Assembly (NCBI RefSeq): GCF_039531695.1
Contig: NZ_BAAAQN010000063.1
Coordinates: forward strand, 7,947-71,946
Origin: Catenulispora yoronensis
GTDB lineage: Bacteria; Actinomycetota; Actinomycetes; Streptomycetales; Catenulisporaceae
DNA: 64,000 bases
Reading direction: 5' to 3'
Program-made: the position numbers and the translations under genes
In this document: in pieces, positions 33,398 through 41,355 of the stretch
Position numbering within the stretch: the first letter of the stretch is position 1
Layout: the number at the start of each line of letters is the position of its first letter
The notes under the pieces: generated by a model
Seen by the model: only the letters and a program-made list of their open reading frames with translations
Databases searched by the model: none
What the model was told of the DNA's origin: nothing

Positions 33398-34888
33398 TCA
33401 CCGCGGCACATAGACCTCGATCCACGAGCCGGCGGTGAAGCGGGCGGCGAGGCGGTAGCGGGTCAGGAGCTCGCGGTAGGCGGCGGTCTGTCGAGGGTGG
33501 TCGGCGGGGGCGGCGAGGAAGCGGCCGGCGGCGTGTTCGGTGAGGATCAGGGCGCGGGCCTCGACGGTGGGGCGGTCGGCGGCGAAGGTCAGGGGGACGA
33601 GGCGGAAGCGGGCCGGGTCGAGCCAGGGGCCGTAGCTCTCGACGGCCACCGGCTGGTCGGCGGGGATGTGGCGGGAGACCCAGGCGGCGGCCTGGACGCG
33701 GGCGTGCTCGTCGAGGCGGGGGTAGAGGCGGGCGGCGGCGACGGCCGGGAAGAGGGCGACGGCCACGGTGATCGCGATGGCGGCGCGGCGGTGGCGGTGC
33801 GGAATCATGGTCGGGACGGCGATGCCGGCCAGGATTGCGAGAGCCGGGGTGAGCGGCACCAGATTGCGGTCGAATCGCACCGCCATCACCGCCAGGAGGA
33901 GAAACTGCGGAATCGCATAGGCGAGGCCCGCGATCAACGTTCTGCGAATCAGACCCCGGGTGCGGAAGACGGCCACAACGGCGACGCCGGTGGCGTCCAC
34001 CAACAGCGGTTGATCGCGGAAGAGGGCGTTCAGGTAGTACAGGGGCGCGCCGCCCTCGGCCCCGACGTGGCCGGTCTCATAGTGGATGGCCTCGGCTTCC
34101 ATCCCGGCCAGGACCGCGCCGGGGTGCACAAGGATCGCCGGGGTCGTGGCAAGGAAAACGACGGCGGCGAGGCCCGCGACTTTGAGAAGATCTTTGCGCC
34201 GGCCCGGACTCATCGCATATGCGACAACCACGGGAAGCGCCGCGACCGCTAAGTACTTGGCGCCTAAGGCAAGTCCTACGCCGAGGCCGCACAGCAACGT
34301 TCCATAGCGCGCCTCGCCAAGTACACGTGTAGTTCCATAGAGCGTCAGCGCTACTGCGAAGCCCGCATATACGTCCGGCGTCGCATAAGCACTGTTCGCC
34401 GTCGCCAGCGGAGACACCGCGACCGTGGCCGCGGCGAGCGCCGCTGCGCCGCGTCCCCAGCTCTCGGGCACCCCGACGCGCTTGAGCGTCTCGCGCACCG
34501 CCGCCCACACCAGGAGGCACGTCGCCACCGACGCGGCGGCCCCGACCAGCCGGATCGCCACCATCAGCAGCCGGGAGTCGGTGTGCGCGATCCCGAGGTT
34601 CTCGATCCGCATCGCCCCGTGCGCGGACACGTGGACGCCGACCGCCCGGAACGCCGAGGCGACGCCGGCGACCACCTCGTACACCAGCCCGGGGTACCGG
34701 TAGCTGTGCGGATCGAGCGTCCCGGCCGACGCCATCCGCATCCCGACCGCCACGTTCAGCGGCTCGTCCGAGTTCCCCACCCCGGGCAGCGCCGCGACCA
34801 GCAGCGGCACCCGCAGCGCCAGCGCCAGCACGGCCACCGCGGCCGCGGCCGGGTCGATCCGTCGATGAGGCCAATGAGGCAGTCGCAT
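33398..34888 (-). CDS. GT-C fold membrane glycosyltransferase (GT39/ArnT-like)
   Basis: A 496-residue polytopic protein with about eleven hydrophobic helices. The first extracellular loop carries GVGNSDEPLNVAVGMRMASAGTLDPHSYRYPGL; the acidic DE pair after the first helix is the expected catalytic signature of GT-C enzymes that use polyprenyl-phosphate sugars. The last 100 residues are a soluble extracytoplasmic part (AAAWVSRHIPADQPVAVESYGPWLDP). It likely glycosylates a surface polymer or protein outside the cell. Four 10-bp direct repeats sit just upstream of the ATG at 34888. Confidence 0.82.
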   Translation of the reverse strand: MRLPHWPHRRIDPAAAAVAVLALALRVPLLVAALPGVGNSDEPLNVAVGMRMASAGTLDPHSYRYPGLVYEVVAGVASAFRAVGVHVSAHGAMRIENLGIAHTDSRLLMVAIRLVGAAASVATCLLVWAAVRETLKRVGVPESWGRGAAALAAATVAVSPLATANSAYATPDVYAGFAVALTLYGTTRVLGEARYGTLLCGLGVGLALGAKYLAVAALPVVVAYAMSPGRRKDLLKVAGLAAVVFLATTPAILVHPGAVLAGMEAEAIHYETGHVGAEGGAPLYYLNALFRDQPLLVDATGVAVVAVFRTRGLIRRTLIAGLAYAIPQFLLLAVMAVRFDRNLVPLTPALAILAGIAVPTMIPHRHRRAAIAITVAVALFPAVAAARLYPRLDEHARVQAAAWVSRHIPADQPVAVESYGPWLDPARFRLVPLTFAADRPTVEARALILTEHAAGRFLAAPADHPRQTAAYRELLTRYRLAARFTAGSWIEVYVPR

Positions 34889-34930
34889 GTGGGGGTTCAA
34901 CGAGCGAGGACGGCCCGCGGAAACGCACCG

Positions 34931-34970
34931 CTGGTCCGCCCTGGTCCGCCCTGGTCCGCCCTGGTCCGCC
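34931..34970. repeat. Four tandem copies of a 10-bp repeat upstream of the GT-C gene
   Basis: CTGGTCCGCC is repeated four times without mismatch, about 40 bp upstream of the glycosyltransferase start on the minus strand and downstream of the strong terminator. It sits where a promoter or 5' leader is expected. Confidence 0.85.
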
Positions 34971-35023
34971 GCGACGAGTGGTGAAGAAACAGTGAAGCCC
35001 CGCGGCGGGAAAAACCCGGCGCG

Positions 35024-35068
35024 AAAAAACCGTGTGCCCCGCCGCGGGGGGAAGTCGGCGGGGCACAC
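35024..35068 (-). terminator. Intrinsic terminator of the secreted-peptide operon
   Basis: On the minus strand a perfect 13-bp stem (arms 35056-35068 and 35032-35044, 11-nt loop) is followed after two bases by six T residues (A tract at 35024-35029). This is the clearest Rho-independent terminator in the window and closes the operon 35094-35683. Confidence 0.88.
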
Positions 35069-35093
35069 GGGACCTGGCGGGGTCGGGAAAGGG

Positions 35094-35480
35094 TCAGATG
35101 CGGATGGAGCCGTCATAGGACCCGTAAGGCTCGTGGGATTCGTAGGCGGCCGCGGCGGCCAGGAGCTCGTATCCATAAGGACCGTCGACCCACTCCACCG
35201 CCCACTCCCGCAGCAGCGGGGACGTGGCCAGCGCGCGCCGCACCAGTCCGGTCGCGGTCTCGCGCGCCGAGCCCGGCAGGTCCGGCTCCGAGGCCAGGTA
35301 CAGCCCGGCCACCAGGCGCGCGGGGTAGACGCCGGCCTCGTCGACGACGACGTGGGCGTGCTCCAGGGCCCGCTTCGACCCGCCCGACACCGCCTGCAGC
35401 GCGTACCGCAGCGTCGCCGCGCACAGTCCCCGGTCGCCGACCAGGCCCGAGCGCTGAACCGCCACCATGATCAGTTCCAT
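35094..35480 (-). CDS. Unknown 128-residue protein paired with a secreted peptide
   Basis: The ATG at 35480 has GGGAG 6 nt upstream and lies 11 bp after the stop of the secreted-peptide gene, so the two are co-transcribed and end at the strong terminator. The protein looks soluble and helical (RGLCAATLRYALQAVSGGSKRALEHAHVVVDEAGVYPARLVAGLYLAS), with a Tyr/Ser/Gly tail (AYESHEPYGSYDGSIRI). No signal peptide, membrane helix or known catalytic motif is seen. I do not recognise a family. Its gene partners suggest a role linked to the peptide, but that is inference. Confidence 0.7.
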   Translation of the reverse strand: MELIMVAVQRSGLVGDRGLCAATLRYALQAVSGGSKRALEHAHVVVDEAGVYPARLVAGLYLASEPDLPGSARETATGLVRRALATSPLLREWAVEWVDGPYGYELLAAAAAYESHEPYGSYDGSIRI

Positions 35481-35491
35481 GTCGTTCTCCC

Positions 35492-35683
35492 TCACACTTC
35501 GGTCATGATGGCCCAGCACCCGACACAGGACGGCTGCCCCGCGGGGCGGACGGTGCCGGGGTGGGTGATGCCCGGCCCGGCGGTCGCCGAGTCGGCCTGG
35601 ACAAGGGTCGGGACGGCCACCGGGGTAGCGGCGACGGTGGAAGCCAGGGCGGAGGCGGCGAGGAAACGCTTGAGACGAGACAT
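35492..35683 (-). CDS. Small secreted peptide precursor with C-terminal CxxC
   Basis: A 63-residue precursor. MSRLKRFLAASALASTVAA is a classic signal peptide: basic start, hydrophobic core, and a probable signal-peptidase I site after VQA (residue 30). That would release a mature peptide of about 33 residues, beginning DSATAGPG and ending in CVGCWAIMTEV. The two cysteines (CVGC) could form a disulfide or bind metal. AGAGGA precedes the ATG by about 9 nt. The gene lies between a co-transcribed unknown protein and a divergent LuxR-type regulator. A signalling or surface-peptide function is possible; no lanthipeptide or lasso enzymes are nearby. Confidence 0.72.
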   Translation of the reverse strand: MSRLKRFLAASALASTVAATPVAVPTLVQADSATAGPGITHPGTVRPAGQPSCVGCWAIMTEV

Positions 35684-35937
35684 TGCTTGTCATCCTCTTT
35701 TTGGGTTGAGCCCGGGTGACCGGGAACGGCCCCGTGTGCACCCGGGTGTTCACCGCTGTCGAGTCTCACCGGCGCCGCCGCCTCCAGGGAACGGACTCCG
35801 GGCGTCCGCCTTAGGCCTGGCCGGGACCGGCCAGACGGGGCGCGGCGGAATCGTGCCGTATGCCCCTTGATCGCCAAGGTGTTCGGCTGCGAGCATGGGG
35901 TCCGGCGTGGAGGCTGAACCGTTGTGAGGGGGCTGCC
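35684..35937. promoter_or_regulatory. Divergent region between secreted-peptide operon and luxR-type gene
   Basis: A 254-bp gap with no gene. It must hold the promoters for both directions. The stretch next to the peptide gene has a short run of T residues at 35697-35703. No palindrome stands out clearly enough to name an operator. Confidence 0.35.
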
Positions 35938-36882
35938 GTGCTGGGTTTGCTGGGACTGGATCCGCTCGCACAAGCGGTGTACAGCGCGATGCTCGCCGAC
36001 CCCGCGGTGGGCGTCCGAGAGCTGGCCGAACGCCTCGGCCAGGACGAGCGCACGATCCGGGAGACCCTGGACCGGCTGGTGGAGCTGGCCCTGCTGCGGC
36101 CGTCCCGGGAGCGCTCCGGGACCCTGTACCCGGTGTCCCTGGTCGCGGGGATGCAGCTGCTGGTGCGCCGGCAGGAGGCGGAGCTGGCGGCCGGGCGGGA
36201 CGCGGTGGCGGCCGGCCGGGTGGCGGCGGCCGACCGGGAGCCGGCCGAGCGGCTGATCGGGCTGGACGCGGTGCAGGCCGAGCTGGAGCAGCTGCTGGCC
36301 GGGGCGACCGTGGAGGCGCTGTCGATGGTGCCGGGCAACGCGGTGCCGACCGCCTCGCTGGAGGCCTCCCGCAACATCGACGACGACGTGGTGCGCCGGG
36401 TCCGCTCCCGGGTGCTGTACCACGCCTCGGTCCGCAAGGACCCGAACACCGTGGCCTACGGCCGCTGGCTGGCCGAGCGCGGCACCGAGATCCGGGTCTC
36501 CCCCGCGGTCACCCGCCGGCTGCTGATCGTGGACGGTCGCACCGCGATGGTGCCGATCGACCCGGAGCAGCCCAGCGCCGGCGCGCTGTGCGTGCGCGAA
36601 CCGGGCCTGGTGGACCAGCTGACCGCGCTGTTCGAACTGATCTGGACCGACGCCGTCCCGCTGGGCGATCCGGCGCCGGAGGAGGCCGCGGCCGAGCTGT
36701 CGGCGACCGACCGGCACCTGCTGCGGCTGCTGGCCGACGGCCTCACCGACGACGCCGCGGGCAAGCGGCTGGGGGTCTCGGCGCGCACCGTGCGCCGGAT
36801 CATGGCCGATCTGATGGACCGGCTCGGTGCCGAGAGCCGGTTCGAGGCCGGCGTGGAGGCGGCCCGGCGCGGCTGGCTGTGA
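35938..36882 (+). CDS. LuxR-type HTH regulator with TrmB-like N-terminal domain
   Basis: A 314-residue regulator. Residues 5-65 form a winged helix like TrmB (AQAVYSAMLADPAVGVRELAERLGQDERTIRETLDRLVELALLRPS). A middle region of about 150 residues resembles the phospholipase-D-like domain that often follows TrmB. The C-terminal LuxR/GerE HTH covers 255-310 (ELSATDRHLLRLLADGLTDDAAGKRLGVSARTVRRIMADLMDRLGAESRFEAG). No receiver domain is present. The GTG at 35938 has GAGGGG 5 nt upstream. It is divergent from the secreted-peptide operon, which is its most likely target. Confidence 0.85.
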   Translation: MLGLLGLDPLAQAVYSAMLADPAVGVRELAERLGQDERTIRETLDRLVELALLRPSRERSGTLYPVSLVAGMQLLVRRQEAELAAGRDAVAAGRVAAADREPAERLIGLDAVQAELEQLLAGATVEALSMVPGNAVPTASLEASRNIDDDVVRRVRSRVLYHASVRKDPNTVAYGRWLAERGTEIRVSPAVTRRLLIVDGRTAMVPIDPEQPSAGALCVREPGLVDQLTALFELIWTDAVPLGDPAPEEAAAELSATDRHLLRLLADGLTDDAAGKRLGVSARTVRRIMADLMDRLGAESRFEAGVEAARRGWL

Positions 36883-36943
36883 CCGCCGTACCCGGGCGCA
36901 AGGCCGGGTGGCTCCCGTCCCGGGTCGTCAGCGGCCGAGGTGC

Positions 36944-37023
36944 CCGGCGGCGCAATGCCCCGGCGACCCAGTGGCCCGGCTACCGAGTGGCCCGGCGACC
37001 CGGCGGCCCGACAGCTCAATGGC
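36944..37023. repeat. Five degenerate 16-bp tandem repeats upstream of the wecC-like gene
   Basis: Consecutive units at 36944, 36960, 36976, 36992 and 37008 follow the pattern CCGGCKACCCAGTGGC with increasing mismatch at the ends. The array fills most of the 264-bp gap between the LuxR-type gene and the dehydrogenase. No gene is visible in that gap. Confidence 0.7.
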
Positions 37024-37146
37024 CGCCCGCGTAACCGCGCGGATACAGGACATGAGCGGACGTGAGACGTCAGCCCCACTCACATAGAGTTGGCGCGGCG
37101 CGGCGCCTTCAGCGGCGCGCAGCGGATTCGACCTTTCGGAGTCATC

Positions 37147-38403
37147 ATGCACGTTGTCGTCGCCGGCCAGGGGTACGTGGGGCTGCCGCTCGCGATCCGG
37201 GCGGCCGAAGTCGGCCACCGCGTCGTGGGCTACGACGTGGACCCGCACCGCGTGAAGCAGCTGGCGGCCGGCGAGTCGTACGTGGAGGACGTCGCCTCCG
37301 AGCGGGTCCGCGCCGCGCTGGCGTCCGGCGCCTACTCCGCCACCTCGGAGGCCGCCGCGCTGGCCGGCTTCGACCTCGCGGTGATCACCGTGCCGACCCC
37401 GCTGCGCGACGGCGTCCCGGACCTGAGCTACATCGAGTCCTGCGCCCGCACCCTGGGCGCGCACCTGCGCCCCGGCGCGACCGTGGTCCTGGAGTCCACG
37501 ACCTACCCGGGCACCACCGAGGAGCTGATGGTGCCGATCCTGGAGGAGGTCTCGGGCCTGAGCGCGGGCCGCGACTTCCACGCCGGCTTCAGCCCCGAGC
37601 GGATCGACCCGGGCAACCAGGCCTGGCCGTTCCACAAGACGCCGAAGGTGGTCTCCGGCATCGACGCCGCCTCGCTGGCGGTGGTCCAGGGGTTCTACGA
37701 CGCGCTGGTGGAGACCACGGTCCCGGTCTCCGGCCCGAAGGAGGCCGAGCTCGCCAAGCTGATCGAGAACACCTTCCGGCACGTCAACATCGCGCTGGTG
37801 AACGAGATAGCCATGTTCGCCAAGGCGCTGGGGGTGGACGTCTGGGAGGCGATCGGCGCGGCGGCGTCCAAGCCGTTCGGCTTCATGAAGTTCACCCCGG
37901 GCCCCGGCGTCGGCGGGCACTGCCTGCCGATCGACCCCTCGTTCCTGTCCTGGAAGGTGGAGCGCACCGTCGGCGTGCCGTTCCGCTTCGTGGAGCTGGC
38001 CAACGACGTGAACAACCACATGCCGGACTACGTCGTGCGGCGCCTGATGGAGGCCTTCAACGCCCGCCGCCGGACCGTGAACGGCTCCCGGATCCTGCTG
38101 CTGGGCCTGGCCTACAAGCCGAACACCTCCGACGCCCGGGAATCGCCGTCCACCCGGGTCGCCGAGCTGCTGCTGAACCTCGGCGCGCAGGTGCGCGGCG
38201 CGGACCCGCACGTGGTGGACGACATCCACGCCGACGCCCGGCTGGTCCGGGTGGAGGCCACCGCCGAGGAGATCGCCGCCGCCGACGCGGTGGTGCTGCT
38301 GGCCGACCACGCCGAGTTCGACTACGACGCGGTGCTGGCGCACGCGGAATACGTCCTCGATTGCCGGAACCGGCTGAGCGGCGCCAACGTCGAAGTGCTG
38401 TAG
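37147..38403 (+). CDS. UDP-N-acetylhexosamine 6-dehydrogenase (WecC/WbpA-like)
   Basis: A 418-residue NAD-dependent dehydrogenase. It opens with HVVVAGQGYVGLPLAIRAAEVGHRVVGYDVD, has the central block KEAELAKLIENTFRHVNIALVNEIAMFAKALGVDVWE and the catalytic Cys in PGPGVGGHCLPIDPSFLSW, and ends with the UDP-binding domain (ILLLGLAYKPNTSDARESPS). WecC and WbpA oxidise UDP-ManNAc or UDP-GlcNAc to the uronic acids; the TVPTP and NTSDARESP motifs favour the N-acetylhexosamine group. The ATG at 37147 follows CGGAG by 6 nt. A UDP-HexNAc 2-epimerase gene lies next downstream. Confidence 0.9.
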   Translation: MHVVVAGQGYVGLPLAIRAAEVGHRVVGYDVDPHRVKQLAAGESYVEDVASERVRAALASGAYSATSEAAALAGFDLAVITVPTPLRDGVPDLSYIESCARTLGAHLRPGATVVLESTTYPGTTEELMVPILEEVSGLSAGRDFHAGFSPERIDPGNQAWPFHKTPKVVSGIDAASLAVVQGFYDALVETTVPVSGPKEAELAKLIENTFRHVNIALVNEIAMFAKALGVDVWEAIGAAASKPFGFMKFTPGPGVGGHCLPIDPSFLSWKVERTVGVPFRFVELANDVNNHMPDYVVRRLMEAFNARRRTVNGSRILLLGLAYKPNTSDARESPSTRVAELLLNLGAQVRGADPHVVDDIHADARLVRVEATAEEIAAADAVVLLADHAEFDYDAVLAHAEYVLDCRNRLSGANVEVL

Positions 38404-38412
38404 GACGGCGGA

Positions 38413-38445
38413 GCCCGGCTTCCCCTGTGGGGTGGGAGGCCGGGC
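38413..38445 (+). terminator. Hairpin between dehydrogenase and epimerase genes
   Basis: GCCCGGC (38413-38419) pairs with GCCGGGC (38439-38445), with CCCC/GGGG pairing possible inside. No U tract follows. It may attenuate read-through into the epimerase gene. Confidence 0.4.
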
Positions 38446-38544
38446 CTCGCCGGTTCCGGGTCCGCCTCCGTCCGGAGGCCGCCTCGCCCCGGTGTTCTAG
38501 AGTTGCCGGGTCAGGCAGCGACCCGAGCGAGACGGCGAATTCCC

Positions 38545-39648
38545 TTGAAGATCATCTGTGTGGCGGGGGCCCGCCCCAACTACATGAAGGTCAAACCGGT
38601 CATGGACGCGCTGGAGGCGCGCGGGGCCGAGGTGGTGCTGGTGCACACCGGGCAGCACTACGACGAGGCCATGAACGACGTGTTCTTCCGCGACCTCGGC
38701 ATCCGGCAGCCGGACCGCTTCCTGGGCGCGGGCTCGGGCACCCAGGCCGAGCAGACCGCGCGGATCATGCTGGCCTTCGAGCCGGTGGTGGCCGAGGAGG
38801 CCCCGGACGCCGTGGTGGTGGTCGGGGACGTGACCTCGACCGTGGCCTGCGGCCTGGTCGCGGCCAAGGCCGGGACGCTGCTGGCGCATGTCGAGGCGGG
38901 TCTGCGCAGCCGTGACTGGTCGATGCCGGAGGAGGTGAACCGGGTGGTCGTGGACCGGCTCGCCGACTACCTGCTGGCGCCGTCCGCCGACGCCGTGGAG
39001 CACCTGCGCGCCGAGGGCTACCGCGCGGACCAGATCCACCTGGTCGGCAACGTCATGATCGACACGCTGTTCGCCAACCGGGAGCGGGCGCTGGCCTCCG
39101 GCGCCCTGGAGCGGCTGGGGCTGACCCCCGGCGGCTACGGCCTGGTGACGCTGCACCGCCCGGCGAACGTCGACTCCCCGGCGGCCCTGGCCCCGCTGAT
39201 CAGCGCCCTGACGAAGATCTCCGAGGAGCTCCCGCTGATCCTGCCGGCGCACCCGCGCTCGGCGGAGGCGCTGCGCGAGCTGATCGCCACCGACCGGATC
39301 CGGGTCGTCCCCCCGGCCGGCTACCTGGACTTCGTCGCGCTCCAGGCCGGCGCCCGCATCGTGCTCACCGACAGCGGCGGGGTCCAGGAGGAGACCACGG
39401 CCCTGGGCGTCCCGTGCGTGACGCTGCGCGACAACACCGAGCGCCCGATCACCGTGACCGAGGGCACCAACGTGCTGGCCGGCCTGGACCCGGCGCGGAT
39501 CGTCGAGATCGCCCAGCGGGTGCTTGCCGATCCGCCGGCCCCGCGCCGCCCCGAGCTGTGGGACGGCCGCGCCGGCGAGCGGATCGCCGAGGTGCTGCTC
39601 TCCGGCGGGACCGCGGCGACGCGGCTGCGGCCGACCGCGCTGGCGTGA
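38545..39648 (+). CDS. UDP-N-acetylglucosamine 2-epimerase, non-hydrolysing (WecB/WbpI-like)
   Basis: A 367-residue GT-B-fold epimerase. It begins KIICVAGARPNYMKVKPVMDAL and carries VLVHTGQHYDEAMN, HVEAGLRSRDWSMPEEVNRVVVDRLADY, GYGLVTLHRPANVD and VLTDSGGVQEETTALGVPCVTLRDNTERPITVTEGTN, the standard blocks and UDP site of the family. It interconverts UDP-GlcNAc-type and UDP-ManNAc-type sugars at C2; WbpI does this on the diacetamido uronate. The start is probably the TTG at 38545, right at the fold; a TTG at 38503 would add 14 residues. The stop codon overlaps the first unit of a 14-bp tandem array. Confidence 0.9.
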   Translation: MKIICVAGARPNYMKVKPVMDALEARGAEVVLVHTGQHYDEAMNDVFFRDLGIRQPDRFLGAGSGTQAEQTARIMLAFEPVVAEEAPDAVVVVGDVTSTVACGLVAAKAGTLLAHVEAGLRSRDWSMPEEVNRVVVDRLADYLLAPSADAVEHLRAEGYRADQIHLVGNVMIDTLFANRERALASGALERLGLTPGGYGLVTLHRPANVDSPAALAPLISALTKISEELPLILPAHPRSAEALRELIATDRIRVVPPAGYLDFVALQAGARIVLTDSGGVQEETTALGVPCVTLRDNTERPITVTEGTNVLAGLDPARIVEIAQRVLADPPAPRRPELWDGRAGERIAEVLLSGGTAATRLRPTALA

Positions 39649-39714
39649 CAGTCGGGGCGTGACGGTCGGGACGTGACAGTCGGGGCGTGACGGTCGGGAC
39701 GTGACGGCCGGGGC
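39645..39714. repeat. Five tandem copies of a 14-bp repeat between convergent genes
   Basis: Units start at 39645, 39659, 39673, 39687 and 39701 and alternate between GTGACAGTCGGGGC and GTGACGGTCGGGAC, with a last variant. The array fills the gap between the epimerase stop and the convergent glycosyltransferase. The alternation suggests that a 28-bp unit was duplicated. Confidence 0.88.
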
Positions 39715-39729
39715 GCGGCGGACCGCTCG

Positions 39730-41280
39730 TCAGAGGGCTGACGGGTCCTGCCCGGTCACTTCCCGGTAGAGCTCCAGCATGGTCTCGGCCTGGCCCTCCC
39801 ACGAGTACCGGTGCAGCGTCTCGTCGGTGTAGACGCCGGTGTAGGCGCTCGGGTCGGCCAGCACCTTGCTCGCCGCCGCGACGAACGACGCCGCGTCGCC
39901 GGCCACGTAGATCTCGCCGTTGCCGAGCTCCCGGGTCAGCTCCGAGGTGGCCTTGACGTCGCTGACCACCATCGGCAGCCGGGCACTGATGTAGGACCAG
40001 TACTTGGTGGTGATGGTGAGCTCGTGCATCGGCGTGTGGAGCAGCGTGTCCAGGCCGATCGTCGCCGAGCTCAGATACGCGGTGAGCTCCTCGCTGGGCA
40101 CGTAGTCCAGCAGGTGGAAGCGGTCTGACACGCCGAGCTCGGCGGCCATCGCGACCAGCTCGGCCACGTAGCCGTCGCGGCGGCCGACCAGCAGCGCGGC
40201 GTGCACGCCGGGCAGCTCCGGCAGCGCCTCGACGACCGTCTGGAGCCCGCGCACGTTGGTGACGCTGCCCGGGTGCACCAGCAGCGGGACGTCGGCGGCC
40301 AGGCCCAGGGCGCCGCGCACGCCGGGCACGTCGTCGCCGGCCGAGGCCAGGTCGGCGAGCGCCGGCATGTTCTTCACCAGGACCGGCGGCTTGCGCCCGG
40401 GGAACTTCTCGATGCCGTGGAACTCCACCATCGAGGCGGCGTAGCCCTCGATCGGGCTCATCACCGCGTCGGCCAGCGGCAGGTACTTCGCCTCCTGAGC
40501 GGCCATCGCCGGGGCCCAGGTGGGGTTGTCGCGGGTGTCGCCGGCGAAGAACTCGTGGGCGTCGTAGATGACCTTCACCGTGCGGCCCTTGGCCTTGGCG
40601 CGGGCCGCCGCGCGCACCGCGACGCCGAGCATCTCGGCGTCGTTGGCGTGGATCAGGTCCGGCTCCAGCTCGTCGGCGGCGCGGCCGAAGGAGTCCTCGA
40701 AGTCGACCAGCCGGGGCTGGGCGTCCCACACCGCGCCCTCGCCGCCGCGGCGCACCTTCCGCTGCTCGGAGGAGGTGCTCGGGGAATCCTGCACGGCGGC
40801 GTAGTTGTGGTCCAGGGCCTGCTTGCGGGCGGCGATCCAGTAGCCGGCCGCCTTCACGCCGAGCGCGCGGGCGGCCAGCACGGCCTCGTCGACCAGCTTC
40901 GAGGCCGGGTTCATGCCGTCGGCGGCCTTGCGGGCCAGCAGCTCGCGCTCCACCGCCAGGTTGGACTGGCGTATGCGCTGGCGCTGGTGCTTGACCTTGC
41001 CGAGCTCGATCGTGGAGTACGCGATCAGGCCGCCGACGCCGGTGCGGCGCGGGTGGTAGGTCCGGTACTTGGTGGCGGCCATGCTCTCGGCCGGGCGCAG
41101 CACGGTGACCTCGCCGAGCTCGGACTCCTCGCGCTTGCCGCTGCGGGAGCGTCCCACCAGGTAGGTGTCCCATCCGGCCTCGGCCGCCGAGCGTGCTTCC
41201 TTCTGCACCCGGGAGTCGCCGTCGATGAAATTGCCGACCAGCATGACTACTCGCGGACGGCGCTGGTCGGACGTGGTCAC
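39730..41280 (-). CDS. Glycosyltransferase family 4 protein (paralogue A)
   Basis: A 516-residue GT4 enzyme. RVVMLVGNFIDGDSRVQKEARSAAEAGWDTYLVGRS opens the first domain; a charged helical insert of about 100 residues follows (ELGKVKHQRQRIRQSNLAVERELLARK, coiled coil likely). Then come DLIHANDAEMLGVAVRAAARAKAKGRTVKVIYDAHEFFAGD and the donor domain (VPLLVHPGSVTNVRGLQTVVEAL, ELTITTKYWSYISARLPMVVSDVKA). It is closely related along its length to the enzyme at 43039, so the two arose by duplication. GTG 41280 follows GGAGGAG. It is the last of three same-strand glycosyltransferase genes. Confidence 0.88.
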   Translation of the reverse strand: MTTSDQRRPRVVMLVGNFIDGDSRVQKEARSAAEAGWDTYLVGRSRSGKREESELGEVTVLRPAESMAATKYRTYHPRRTGVGGLIAYSTIELGKVKHQRQRIRQSNLAVERELLARKAADGMNPASKLVDEAVLAARALGVKAAGYWIAARKQALDHNYAAVQDSPSTSSEQRKVRRGGEGAVWDAQPRLVDFEDSFGRAADELEPDLIHANDAEMLGVAVRAAARAKAKGRTVKVIYDAHEFFAGDTRDNPTWAPAMAAQEAKYLPLADAVMSPIEGYAASMVEFHGIEKFPGRKPPVLVKNMPALADLASAGDDVPGVRGALGLAADVPLLVHPGSVTNVRGLQTVVEALPELPGVHAALLVGRRDGYVAELVAMAAELGVSDRFHLLDYVPSEELTAYLSSATIGLDTLLHTPMHELTITTKYWSYISARLPMVVSDVKATSELTRELGNGEIYVAGDAASFVAAASKVLADPSAYTGVYTDETLHRYSWEGQAETMLELYREVTGQDPSAL

Positions 41281-41355
41281 TGTTCTCCTCCGGAGGGCAG
41301 GCTGGGGGCTGCTCGGAGTTTAGCAACGGCTCATATGACAAACATCCCGGCTCCG

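Noticed and set aside
34931..34970. Possible small CRISPR array
   Set aside because: The 10-bp units are contiguous with no spacers and no cas genes are present.
35094..35683. Ribosomally made modified peptide (lanthipeptide or lasso) cluster
   Set aside because: The precursor has a Sec signal peptide and no modifying enzyme, protease or dedicated ABC transporter is adjacent.
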